NCBI GenBank assembly: GCA_033722675.1
Contig: JAWVYO010000101.1
Span: 1-8,330 of the forward strand
Direction of reading: 5' to 3'
Source of the DNA: DATHYU01 sp033722675
GTDB taxonomy: Bacteria; Actinomycetota; Acidimicrobiia; Spongiisociales; UBA11373
DNA length: 8,330 bases
Shown in pieces: positions 1-6,240 of this stretch. The notes beneath the pieces are model-generated. The model ran no database searches. It saw only the letters and a list, made by a program, of their open reading frames with translations, and had not been told where the DNA came from. The translations under genes and the position numbers were made by a program. Each line of letters begins with the position of its first letter. The first letter of the stretch is position 1.

Positions 1-1031
1 CCCGCGGCCTCGACCCCTCTACTATCTCCGCGGTGGCCCACCCCACCGCCGGGGGGCGCGGCCACTGCCGCCCGATCACGCTCGTCACGTCGGGGGCGGT
101 GGCGGCGGGGCTCCCGGCGCTCGGGCTCACGACGCGCCCCGACGACATCCCGGGCCTCCAGGCGGCTGCGGCCGTCGGCCAGGGCCTCCTCATGGAGCGC
201 TACAGCCGGGAGCTCGCCGAGCGGGATCTCGTGGCCGGCCAGGTGCTCCTGACCCGCGACGTGCTGGCCCATCGCGAGCAGTATCTCCACGCGCGGGAGG
301 CGCTCGAACGGATGCTGTCGATGGGGATCGTGCCCATCGTCAACGAGAACGACACGGTCGTCGTCGACGAGCTGCGGCTGGGGGACAACGACCGGTTGGC
401 GGCCATCGTCGCCCATCTCGTGGCGGCGTCGATGCTGGTGATCCTCACCGACACGAAGGGCCTCTACTCGGGGGATCCCCGCTGGGACTCCTCGGCGCAC
501 CTGCTCGACGCCGTCCGGCACACCGACGACGTGCTCGACGCCATCGAGGCGGGGCGGTCCGGGCCGCTGGGTTCGGGGGGCGTCGCCACGAAGGTCGCCG
601 CGGCGCGGATGGCGGCGTGGTCGGGGATCCCCACGGTGGTCGCCTCGGCCGACGAGCCCGACGTGGTCGTGCGCGCCGTGGCTGGGGACGCCGTCGGCAC
701 GTGGGTGGAGCCGCGGGCGTCCAGCCTGTCGAGTCGCAAGCTCTGGATCGCGTTCGGGCTGCCGTCGCGCGGCCGGGTGCTGGTCGACGGCGGGGCCGCC
801 CGCGCCCTCGTCCGCGACGGGCGCTCCCTGCTGCCCGTGGGGGTCGTGGGCGTGGAGGGCGCCTTCTCGGCTGGCGATGCCGTCGAGATCGCCGGACCGG
901 ACGGGGACCTCGTCGGGAAGGGCCGCACCGCCATGGACGCCGGGGCGGTCCGTGACGTCATGGGCCGCCACAGCGACGTCGCCGGCGGCGAGGTGATCCA
1001 CCGCGACGAACTCGTCGTCTTCGCCGGATGA
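1..1031 (+). CDS. proB: Glutamate 5-kinase, 5' partial
   Basis: Phosphorylates L-glutamate to glutamyl 5-phosphate, the first step of proline synthesis, in the cytoplasm. The frame (first full codon at position 3) is open to the left edge, so the true start and the N-terminal phosphate-binding VGSS-type strand lie outside the window; probably some 25-30 residues are missing compared with the usual ~370. Visible amino-acid-kinase motifs are VTSGAVAAG (about 87-113), NENDT (342-356), LGDNDRL (378-398), TDTKGLYSGDP (447-479) and GSGGVATK (570-593). From about 774 the protein becomes a C-terminal PUA domain (RVLVDGGAARAL...), the usual ProB architecture. The GTG at 33 is not the start because homology to the kinase fold continues upstream of it. 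The stretch at about 36-80 (AHPTAGGRGHCRP) fits the family less well than the rest. The stop codon overlaps the next start (ATGA), implying one operon. Confidence 0.95.
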   Translation, partial: RGLDPSTISAVAHPTAGGRGHCRPITLVTSGAVAAGLPALGLTTRPDDIPGLQAAAAVGQGLLMERYSRELAERDLVAGQVLLTRDVLAHREQYLHAREALERMLSMGIVPIVNENDTVVVDELRLGDNDRLAAIVAHLVAASMLVILTDTKGLYSGDPRWDSSAHLLDAVRHTDDVLDAIEAGRSGPLGSGGVATKVAAARMAAWSGIPTVVASADEPDVVVRAVAGDAVGTWVEPRASSLSSRKLWIAFGLPSRGRVLVDGGAARALVRDGRSLLPVGVVGVEGAFSAGDAVEIAGPDGDLVGKGRTAMDAGAVRDVMGRHSDVAGGEVIHRDELVVFAG

Positions 1032-1600
1032 GGTGGCCATCGCCACCCGACCGGGCGAGGGGATCGCTCGACGACGGCACGGTGGGCATCCGGCCCCAGC
1101 ACCCCGACGACGTCGGGCCGCTGCTGGACGCGGTCCGGGAGTCCCTCGACGAGCTCGGCCCGTGGATGGGCTGGGCCCACCCCGGCTACTCGCTCGCGGA
1201 CGCCGCCGAGTGGATCGAACTGCAGGACCGCGCCTGGGACGCCGGGGAGCGGTTCGGGTTCGCCATCGTCGACATCGGGACGGGTCGGATCCTCGGTGTG
1301 GGAGGGCTGAACCGCATCGACCCGGTGCACCGGTGGGCGAACGCCGGGTACTGGGTCCGCACGTCGGCGACGGGTGCGGGGGTGGCGAGGCGGGCGTTGC
1401 GGCTGATGGCCCGCTTCGCCTTCGAGGTGCTCGAGTTCGGTCGGATCGAGGTGGTCGCCGACGTCGACAACGTGGCGAGCCGCCGGGTGGCGGAGCGGGC
1501 CGGAGCGGTGTTCGAGGGCATCGCCCGCAACCGGCTGTCCACACGCGGCCGGAGCCGGGACGGGGCCGTCTACGGCCTCGTTCCCGGCTCCGGCTCGTGA
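1028..1600 (+). CDS. GNAT-family N-acetyltransferase, RimJ/RimL-like
   Basis: A 190-residue cytoplasmic acetyl-CoA-dependent acyltransferase of the RimJ/RimL (Acetyltransf_3) type. Such enzymes acetylate protein N-termini, amino acids or small molecules; the substrate cannot be read from sequence. The order of family elements is clear: an N-terminal beta strand (DGTVGIRPQHPDDV, about residues 15-28), a helix with SLDELGPWMGW, the strand pair FAIVD/RILGVGGLNRID, the tyrosine strand NAGYWV, the CoA pyrophosphate loop SATGAGVARRAL (residues 113-124), and the closing VDNVASRRVAERAGAVFEG segment. The ATG at 1028 is chosen because it overlaps the proB stop (ATGA), a common translational coupling. 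An in-frame GTG at 1082 would cut into the first strand. The gene converges on the minus-strand lipoprotein with only 12 nt between stop codons. The fold call is firm; the function is not. Confidence 0.9.
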   Translation: MRWPSPPDRARGSLDDGTVGIRPQHPDDVGPLLDAVRESLDELGPWMGWAHPGYSLADAAEWIELQDRAWDAGERFGFAIVDIGTGRILGVGGLNRIDPVHRWANAGYWVRTSATGAGVARRALRLMARFAFEVLEFGRIEVVADVDNVASRRVAERAGAVFEGIARNRLSTRGRSRDGAVYGLVPGSGS

Positions 1601-1607
1601 TCGGAGC
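1587..1607. terminator. Weak hairpin between convergent genes
   Basis: GCTCCG (1587-1592) and CGGAGC (1602-1607) are perfectly complementary with a 9-nt loop, spanning the GNAT stop codon and the 12-nt gap to the convergent lipoprotein gene. There is no T-tract on either side, so a classical intrinsic terminator is not supported. It could be a weak bidirectional end signal or chance in GC-rich DNA. Confidence 0.25.
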
Positions 1608-1612
1608 GGTGG

Positions 1613-2167
1613 CTACCCGCCGAGGTTCGTGAGTTCCTCCTGGGAGAAGCACTCGAACACGAGGGGGATCGCCAGTTCGGCGATGGCCTCGTCACCGAGG
1701 GCGGCGCCGTCGCCGGCGAGCTGGGAGGCCAGCCCGTCCCGGAAGGCGTCGCTGTCGATGAGGCCGTCGATGAGGCAGTTCATCGAGTCGTCGGAGACAC
1801 CGCTGGCCTCGGCGCCGAGCTGGGAGACGACGGCGGTCCGCACGTCGACGCATTCGAACATGAGGTCCACGGTCTGACGGCGCTCCTCGGGCGTGGCAGC
1901 GGCCATGAACTCCTCGAACTCCTGATCCTGTGCCTCGATGATCCGAGAGGCCCCGAACTCCTCGAAGAGGCCCTCGGCCATGCAGAGCGCCTCGGTGTCG
2001 CTGACCTGGAACGTGGCGGAGGGATCGGACGCGCTGGACTCGGCGATGGCCTCGCGCAGGCCCTGGATGGCGGCCTGGGCCTCGGGGTCGTCGGTGGCTG
2101 CGTCGTCGTCGCCGCAGGCGGCGGCGAGCATCGCCAGGGCGAGCACGACCGCGAACAGTCTCTTCAT
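1613..2167 (-). CDS. Small acidic lipoprotein with duplicated Cys repeat
   Basis: A 184-residue predicted lipoprotein of unknown function. I do not recognise a named family. The N-terminus MKRLF followed by a hydrophobic stretch and the lipobox LAAAC (Cys18) predicts signal-peptidase-II cleavage and anchoring on the outer face of the membrane; an acidic linker (GDDDAATDDPE) follows. The mature part holds two similar halves. Each contains VSD-x4-C-x3-GL (residues 55-67 and 124-136) and ends in L-x-F-E-C (102-106 and 169-173), so Cys62/Cys106 and Cys131/Cys173 could form two disulfides. The ATG at 2167 is preferred over an upstream in-frame start near 2263 because it places the signal peptide at the N-terminus and has a purine-rich Shine-Dalgarno region (GGAGG at 2181-2185 and AGAGGA at 2173-2178 on the complement). 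It is transcribed divergently from the MoxR gene. Confidence 0.85.
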   Translation of the reverse strand: MKRLFAVVLALAMLAAACGDDDAATDDPEAQAAIQGLREAIAESSASDPSATFQVSDTEALCMAEGLFEEFGASRIIEAQDQEFEEFMAAATPEERRQTVDLMFECVDVRTAVVSQLGAEASGVSDDSMNCLIDGLIDSDAFRDGLASQLAGDGAALGDEAIAELAIPLVFECFSQEELTNLGG

Positions 2168-2196
2168 GGGGGTCCTCTCTCCTCCGTTGGACGCCA

Positions 2197-2202
2197 AGGC
2201 TA
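2197..2202 (-). promoter_or_regulatory. Candidate -10 element for the lipoprotein gene
   Basis: On the minus strand this reads TAGCCT, matching TANNNT. A start site about 7 nt downstream (near 2190) would give a leader of roughly 22 nt containing the GGAGG/AGAGGA ribosome-binding region, so this gene would be led, unlike several plus-strand genes here. I see no convincing -35 box. Confidence 0.45.
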
Positions 2203-2254
2203 CTCCCGGGGGTCGTGTCGCGTGTGCATCCCGGTCCCGGCACTCGATCCCGGG

Positions 2255-2275
2255 AACGTCCACCGTGGAGACGTT
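2255..2275. promoter_or_regulatory. Inverted repeat, possible operator
   Basis: AACGTC-N9-GACGTT is a perfect 6+6 bp dyad in the 158-nt divergent gap between the lipoprotein start (2167) and the MoxR start (2326). It lies about 37 nt upstream of the MoxR -10 hexamer and about 52 nt upstream of the lipoprotein -10, where a single dimeric regulator could act on both. No regulator gene is adjacent, and a dyad this short can arise by chance. Confidence 0.35.
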
Positions 2276-2312
2276 GCGTGGTCCCGACGGGGTTCCCCGC
2301 CCGGGCCCCTCC

Positions 2313-2318
2313 TACACT
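2313..2318 (+). promoter_or_regulatory. -10 element, leaderless promoter of the MoxR gene
   Basis: TACACT matches TANNNT and is followed by 7 nt and then the ATG at 2326, so transcription would begin at or one base before the start codon. There is no Shine-Dalgarno sequence between it and the ATG, which fits a leaderless mRNA. The same geometry recurs upstream of nadD and the FecCD permease gene. Confidence 0.55.
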
Positions 2319-2325
2319 CGCCGCC

Positions 2326-3198
2326 ATGGCCACGATCGACTCCCCGGCTGCCGTCGCCGAGGCGCTGGGCGCCCACGGCTACCTGGCCGACGATCGCATC
2401 GCCCAGGTCGTCTACCTGGCCGAGCGCCTCGACAAGCCGGTTCTCGTCGAAGGACCGGCGGGCGTCGGCAAGACGGAGCTCGCAAAGACCCTCGCCGCCG
2501 TCCACGATCGGCGCCTCATCCGCCTCCAGTGCTACGAGGGCCTCGACGAGTCGAAGGCGCTCTACGAGTGGAACTACCGCAAGCAGCTGCTGCGCCTCCA
2601 GGCCGATCGCGGTCGGGAGTGGGAGGAGCTGGAGTCCGACATCTTCGACGAGGACTTCCTGCTGACCCGGCCGCTGCTGGAGGCGATCCGCTCGTCGGAG
2701 CCGGTGGTGCTGCTCATCGACGAGGTCGACCGCGTCGAGGTGGAGACGGAGGCGCTGCTCCTCGAGGTGCTGTCGGACTTCCAGGTGTCGATCCCCGAGC
2801 TGGGGACGATCACCGCCACCACCCATCCCCTCGTGGTGCTGACGTCGAACAACACCCGGGAGCTGTCGGAGGCCCTGAAGCGCCGCTGCCTGTTCCTCCA
2901 CATCGGGTATCCGACGGTGGAGCGGGAGCGGGCGATCCTGCTCACCCGGGTGCCCGATCTGCCCGAGGTCGTCGCGGACCAGGCGGCCCGCCTCGTGCGG
3001 TCGATCCGTGCGATCGCTTTGCGCAAACCGCCGTCGGTGAGCGAGTCGATCGATTGGGCCCGCACCCTGCTGACGCTCGGCGTCGCCGAGATCGACGCGG
3101 ACGTGGCGGGCGACACCCTGCACGTACTGCTGAAGCACCAGCCCGACATCGACAAGGTGCTGGCGGAGCTCGACGCGCTCGACCCCGCCGAGGCCTGA
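2326..3198 (+). CDS. MoxR/CoxD-type AAA+ ATPase
   Basis: A 290-residue cytoplasmic AAA+ ATPase of the MoxR group, close in style to CoxD, which uses ATP hydrolysis to remodel or help metallate client enzymes together with a VWA-domain partner. Visible motifs: Walker A GPAGVGKT (residues 43-50), Walker B VVLLIDEVDR (127-136), sensor-1 VLTSNNTREL (171-180) and arginine-finger region EALKRRC (182-188). The segment IRLQCYEGLDESKALYEWNY and the lid with KPPSVSESIDWARTL are typical of this subgroup. The ATG at 2326 is preferred over upstream in-frame candidates (such as 2215) because the upstream codons are low-complexity and out of family character, and a -10 hexamer sits just before 2326. The stop overlaps the next start (TGATG), so the VWA partner is translationally coupled. 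Family call firm; client unknown. Confidence 0.93.
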   Translation: MATIDSPAAVAEALGAHGYLADDRIAQVVYLAERLDKPVLVEGPAGVGKTELAKTLAAVHDRRLIRLQCYEGLDESKALYEWNYRKQLLRLQADRGREWEELESDIFDEDFLLTRPLLEAIRSSEPVVLLIDEVDRVEVETEALLLEVLSDFQVSIPELGTITATTHPLVVLTSNNTRELSEALKRRCLFLHIGYPTVERERAILLTRVPDLPEVVADQAARLVRSIRAIALRKPPSVSESIDWARTLLTLGVAEIDADVAGDTLHVLLKHQPDIDKVLAELDALDPAEA

Positions 3199-4634
3199 TG
3201 GTCGTCGGGGTCCTCACCGACTTCATCGAGGAGCTCCGGGCGGCCGGGGTCCCCGTGTCGATGGTGGAGGCCATCGACGCCGCCCGGGCGATCGAACACG
3301 TCGACCTCGGCGACCGGGCGGCCTGGAAAGCCACCCTCGGCGCCACGCTCGTGAAGAACGCCCGCCACCACGAGGCCTTCGAGACGGCCTTCGAAGTCTT
3401 CTTCGGGCTCGGGGTGCGCCCCGGCGAGGACGACGCCACGCTCGCCCACCGCGACGTGGCGGTGATCGAGGGGGAGGCGGGCGTCGAGGGCGGGGGCTCC
3501 GGCGACGTCGACCTGCAGGCGCTCGCCGAGGCCCTGTACCGGGCCCTCGCCGAGGACGACGACGGTCTGCTGCAGGCGGTGGTGCGCCAGGCGGTGCGCC
3601 AGCTGTCGGGCATGGAGCCCGGCCGGCCGGTGGGGGGCACCTACTACCTCTATCGGATCCTGCGTCAGCTGGACCTGGACGAGGTGCGTTCCCGACTGCT
3701 CGCCACCGAGTCCGCCGCGACGAACCCGCTGGAGCGGCGGCTCCACACCGAGGAGCTGGACCTGCGCCTCGAGGAGCTGCGGCGGCGGCTGCGCTCGGAG
3801 ATCCGCCGCCACCTCGTCGCCGACCGGGGCCCCCAGGCGGTGGCGCGCACGCTGCGGCGGCCCCTGATCGAGGACGTCGACCTGACGACGGCCACCCGCG
3901 ACGAGCTGGCCGAGCTGGAGCGGGCCGTGCACCCCCTCACCAGAAAGCTGGCGGTGCGGCTGGCCCGGCGGCGCCGCCGGGGGCGCGAGGGCCGCCTGGA
4001 CGTCCGCAAGACGCTCCGCCACGCGCTGTCCACGGGCGGGGTGCCCGTGGACCCCCGGTTCCGGACGCCGCGTCCCGGCAAGCCCGAGATCGTGCTCCTG
4101 TGCGACATCAGCGGGTCGGTGTCGACCTTCGCCCGGTTCACGATGCAGGTGGTGTTCGCCATCGGCCAGCAGCTGTCGCGGGTGCGGAGCTTCGCCTTCA
4201 TCGACGGGATCGACGAGGTCACCGAGTTCTTCGGTCCGGGCGCCGACTTCGGCGAGGCGATCGGCCGCATCGGTCGCGACGCGAAGGTGGTGTGGCTCGA
4301 CGGCCACTCCGACTACGGGAACGCCTTCGAGCTGTTCGTCGACCGCTGGGGAGATCAGCTCGGCCCGAAGACGACGGTCATCGTCACCGGCGATGCCCGG
4401 ACGAACTACCACGACCCGAACGTCGAGGCACTCCGCCGGATCGCCGAGGCGTCCCGGGCGCTGTTCTGGCTCAACCCCGAGCAGCACCGCTACTGGGACA
4501 CCGGCGACTCGGTCATCGGCACCTACGCGCCGGTGTGCGACGGGGTGTTCGAGGTCCGCAACCTCCGCCAGCTGGAGGGGTTCGTGGAGCGGGTGGCGGT
4601 CCCGCGGTCCCGCCCGGTGCGGCGCATCGCCTGA
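3198..4634 (+). CDS. CoxE-like VWA domain protein
   Basis: A 478-residue cytoplasmic protein of the CoxE/VWA family, the usual partner of MoxR/CoxD ATPases. The N-terminal part (FIEELRAAGVPVSMVEAIDA, with VKNARHHEAFETAFEVFFG near 52-70) is the helical CoxE segment. A charged middle region rich in Arg/Glu (about residues 175-275) looks helical, possibly coiled. The C-terminal VWA domain carries a MIDAS metal site: DISGS (Asp303, Ser305, Ser307), GHSDYG around Asp372 with Ser371 where many VWA domains have Thr, and VTGDAR with Asp399. The start at 3198 overlaps the MoxR stop (TGATG). The frame is open much further upstream, to about 1938, but that part is antisense to the lipoprotein gene and in a shadow frame of MoxR, so it is not included. 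No CO dehydrogenase or methanol dehydrogenase genes are in view, so the client is unknown. Confidence 0.92.
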   Translation: MVVGVLTDFIEELRAAGVPVSMVEAIDAARAIEHVDLGDRAAWKATLGATLVKNARHHEAFETAFEVFFGLGVRPGEDDATLAHRDVAVIEGEAGVEGGGSGDVDLQALAEALYRALAEDDDGLLQAVVRQAVRQLSGMEPGRPVGGTYYLYRILRQLDLDEVRSRLLATESAATNPLERRLHTEELDLRLEELRRRLRSEIRRHLVADRGPQAVARTLRRPLIEDVDLTTATRDELAELERAVHPLTRKLAVRLARRRRRGREGRLDVRKTLRHALSTGGVPVDPRFRTPRPGKPEIVLLCDISGSVSTFARFTMQVVFAIGQQLSRVRSFAFIDGIDEVTEFFGPGADFGEAIGRIGRDAKVVWLDGHSDYGNAFELFVDRWGDQLGPKTTVIVTGDARTNYHDPNVEALRRIAEASRALFWLNPEQHRYWDTGDSVIGTYAPVCDGVFEVRNLRQLEGFVERVAVPRSRPVRRIA

Positions 4635-4662
4635 TCCGGCTCAAGGTCGTCGCCCCCGGGGA

Positions 4663-4678
4663 CGATGGAATCCCATCG
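4663..4678. other. Short hairpin between coxE-like and regulator genes
   Basis: CGATGG-AATC-CCATCG forms a perfect 6-bp stem with a 4-nt loop in the 84-nt gap after the CoxE-like gene. No T-tract follows, so terminator activity is doubtful. It could attenuate read-through into the response regulator or be incidental. No other clear signal is seen in this gap apart from the regulator's ribosome-binding site. Confidence 0.3.
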
Positions 4679-4718
4679 GGCCGGTATGTCCGGCGCAGCG
4701 ACGGAAGTGAGAGGTCGA

Positions 4719-5120
4719 ATGAGCAAGCGCGTGCTCGTCGTGGAGGACTCGACGGTCATCCAGCGGCTGATCTCCGTGTGCCTGCGACCCGCCGGCCTCG
4801 AGGTCGACACCTGCTCCGACGGTCCATCGGGCCTCGAGTCGGCGCTGTCGAATCCACCGGATCTCATGATCCTCGACGTCGGACTCCCGAAGATGGACGG
4901 CTGGCAGGTGCTCGAGCGCATCCGCTCCGACCCCCGCACCGCCGATCTGAAGGTGCTCGTCCTCACGGCCCACGCCCAGGAGGAGACCCGGGAGCGTGCC
5001 GACCGGGGAGGCGCCGACGCCTTCCTGACGAAGCCCTTCCGCCCCGACGACCTGCGCGGCGCGGCCGTGGAGCTCGTCGGCTCGGCGCCCGCCAGCGGCG
5101 AGTCCGTCGGCATCCTCTAG
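4719..5120 (+). CDS. Stand-alone response regulator receiver protein
   Basis: A 133-residue cytoplasmic CheY-like receiver with no output domain. It contains the acidic pair Glu9-Asp10 (VVEDS), the phosphoacceptor Asp53 in ILDVGLPKMDG, the switch Thr83 (LTAHA) and the invariant Lys105 (LTKPF), so it should be phosphorylatable. After the receiver only about 25 residues remain (...VELVGSAPASGESVGIL), too short for a DNA-binding domain. The ATG at 4719 is chosen over 4665 and 4686 because it directly precedes the KRVLVVEDS strand and has a GAGG ribosome-binding site at 4711-4714 (4-nt spacing). No histidine kinase is nearby, so it probably works by protein-protein contact or as a phosphorelay intermediate with a partner encoded elsewhere. 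Confidence 0.92.
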   Translation: MSKRVLVVEDSTVIQRLISVCLRPAGLEVDTCSDGPSGLESALSNPPDLMILDVGLPKMDGWQVLERIRSDPRTADLKVLVLTAHAQEETRERADRGGADAFLTKPFRPDDLRGAAVELVGSAPASGESVGIL

Positions 5121-5147
5121 CGGGTTCCCGCCGACCCCCTCGATCCC

Positions 5148-5153
5148 TACGGT
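5148..5153 (+). promoter_or_regulatory. -10 element, leaderless promoter of the M23 gene
   Basis: TACGGT matches TANNNT and is followed by 6 nt and the GTG at 5160, placing the predicted transcription start on the G of the start codon. No Shine-Dalgarno sequence is present. This geometry supports the GTG start. Confidence 0.5.
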
Positions 5154-5159
5154 GCCCCT

Positions 5160-5786
5160 GTGGGCGCCCTCGTCCTCGTCGCCGTCCTGTTCGCCGCGCC
5201 GCCCTGTCCGGTCGAGCGGCCCGTCCCCGGAACGGTGGTCCGCCCCTTCGCCCCCGAACCGCCCTACGGCGGCCACTGGGGGGTCGACCTGGCGACAGCG
5301 GCCGGTGATCCCGTCCGGTCGCCGATCACCGGCCGGGTGACCTTCGCCGGCCAGGTGGCGGGCACCACGAGTGTGACGGTGCGGTCGGGGCCGCTGGCGG
5401 TGTCGTTGTCGTATCTCGCCGAGGCGCTCGTCGGCTCGTGGGTGCGGGCCGGCGACGTGGCGGCCACGGCGGGGACGCACCACGGCGGTTCGGTCCACGT
5501 GTCGGTCCGGGTGGGGGAGCGCTACGTCGACCCGGTCCGGCTGCTCGAGTGCCGGCTCGGGCCGCCCGGGCTGGGGAACCGCCTGGCCCCGCCCTCCCTA
5601 TGCTGGCCGCCATGCGACGCGGGATCCTCGGCGGCACGTTCGACCCGCCCCACCTCGCCCATCTCGTGGCCGGTGAGGCCGCCTATCGACAGCTGGGCCT
5701 CGACATGGTCTCGTTCCTTCCCGCCGGTGCGCCGTGGCAGAAGGCCGGCCGGGAGGTCTCGGCGGCGACGCATCGCTGGGAGATGA
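5160..5786 (+). CDS. M23/LytM-like exported protein with out-of-frame tail
   Basis: The first ~135 residues form a short hydrophobic leader (GALVLVAVLFAAPPC, unusual in having no positive charge) and a compact M23/LytM domain, a fold that cleaves or binds peptidoglycan peptides outside the membrane. Zinc-ligand candidates are His39 and Asp43 (GGHWGVDLA) and His113 (SVHVSVR). The first His of the family's HxH motif is Ser111 and the mid-domain catalytic His is not evident, so enzymatic activity is uncertain and a binding or regulatory role is possible. The domain ends near VDPVRLLECRLGP (residues 123-135). The remaining ~73 residues have no family character: from 5612 they are nadD read in another frame, ending at TGA 5784-5786. 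Either the overlap is real, or a stop was lost by indel or sequencing error. GTG 5160 is supported by the -10 at 5148. Confidence 0.75.
   Translation: MGALVLVAVLFAAPPCPVERPVPGTVVRPFAPEPPYGGHWGVDLATAAGDPVRSPITGRVTFAGQVAGTTSVTVRSGPLAVSLSYLAEALVGSWVRAGDVAATAGTHHGGSVHVSVRVGERYVDPVRLLECRLGPPGLGNRLAPPSLCWPPCDAGSSAARSTRPTSPISWPVRPPIDSWASTWSRSFPPVRRGRRPAGRSRRRRIAGR
5599..5604 (+). promoter_or_regulatory. -10 element, leaderless promoter of nadD
   Basis: TATGCT followed by 7 nt and the ATG at 5612. It lies inside the open frame of the M23 gene and has the same spacing as the MoxR and FecCD promoters. No Shine-Dalgarno sequence precedes the ATG. Confidence 0.55.
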
Positions 5787-6208
5787 CCCGCCGGGCCGTG
5801 GCCGGGGTCGCCTACTTCGAGCCCGACGACCGGGAGGTGCGGCGTGATGGCTGGACCTACACGGTCGACACGCTGACCACCTATCCCGACGACACCGAAC
5901 TCGTGCTGGTGCTCGGCGCCGACGCCGCAGCGGGCCTGCGGTCCTGGAAGGACCCCGACGGCATCCTGGAGCGGGCGTCGATCGCCGTCATGCGGCGTCC
6001 GGGCTCCGATCTCGACGCGGTGCGCGACGCCGTCGGCGACGTGGCGGTCCTCGACACGCCCGAACTCGCCGTGTCGGGGACGATGCTGCGTCGGCGCCGG
6101 GCGGAGGGTCGCAGCATCCGCTTCCTGGTCCGTGAGGCGGTCCACGACTACCTCGTCGCCCAGGACCTGTACCGGTCGGAGGGTCCGGCATCGGCGGGTG
6201 CGGGGTAA
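5612..6208 (+). CDS. nadD: Nicotinate-nucleotide adenylyltransferase
   Basis: Transfers AMP from ATP to nicotinic acid mononucleotide, forming deamido-NAD in NAD synthesis (cytoplasm). The 198-residue protein has the nucleotidyltransferase signature GGTFDPPHLAH (residues 7-17) right after the start, the mid-protein segment GWTYTVDTL, LVLGADAAAGLRSWKDP, and the C-terminal SGTMLRRR (155-162), which corresponds to the ISSTxIR ATP-binding motif in a variant form. The C-terminal helix VREAVHDYLVAQDLY is typical. Length is normal for the family. The ATG at 5612 is fixed because the signature begins only six residues later. A longer in-frame opening back to about 5438 belongs to a shadow frame of the M23 gene. 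The stop TAA at 6206-6208 forms part of the -10 hexamer for rsfS. Confidence 0.96.
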   Translation: MRRGILGGTFDPPHLAHLVAGEAAYRQLGLDMVSFLPAGAPWQKAGREVSAATHRWEMTRRAVAGVAYFEPDDREVRRDGWTYTVDTLTTYPDDTELVLVLGADAAAGLRSWKDPDGILERASIAVMRRPGSDLDAVRDAVGDVAVLDTPELAVSGTMLRRRRAEGRSIRFLVREAVHDYLVAQDLYRSEGPASAGAG

Positions 6209-6211
6209 CAT
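6206..6211 (+). promoter_or_regulatory. Candidate -10 element for rsfS
   Basis: TAACAT matches TANNNT and its first three bases are the nadD stop codon. A transcription start near 6218 would leave a leader of about 23 nt before the proposed ATC start at 6241. The following bases CGCCGCA resemble the CGCCGCC after the MoxR -10, but no usable in-frame start codon lies at the leaderless position. Confidence 0.4.
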
Positions 6212-6226
6212 CGCCGCACGCGACCC

Positions 6227-6231
6227 AGAGG
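6227..6231 (+). promoter_or_regulatory. Shine-Dalgarno-like AGAGG before rsfS
   Basis: AGAGG lies 9 nt upstream of the in-frame ATC at 6241. It is the only purine-rich anti-16S-like match between the nadD stop and the conserved RsfS N-terminus, and it is the main local evidence for initiation at 6241. Confidence 0.4.
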
Positions 6232-6240
6232 CGCCCGACC

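Noticed and set aside
33..35. GTG as the start of proB
   Set aside because: The frame is open to the left edge, and the kinase's N-terminal phosphate-binding strand must lie upstream, so the gene is truncated by the window.
2168..2325. Riboswitch or structured leader in the divergent gap
   Set aside because: The MoxR start sits directly after its -10 and the lipoprotein leader is only about 22 nt, leaving no room for a transcribed aptamer.
1938..4634. 898-residue plus-strand open frame ending with the CoxE-like protein
   Set aside because: Only 3198-4634 has family character. The upstream part is antisense to the lipoprotein and out of frame with the MoxR ATPase.
4100..5308. 402-residue plus-strand frame spanning CoxE, receiver and M23 genes
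   Set aside because: Arg/Gly-rich shadow frame crossing three supported genes, with no domain.
6218..6220. ACG at the leaderless position after TAACAT as an rsfS start
   Set aside because: It is not in the RsfS frame, so it would need a frameshift to be used.
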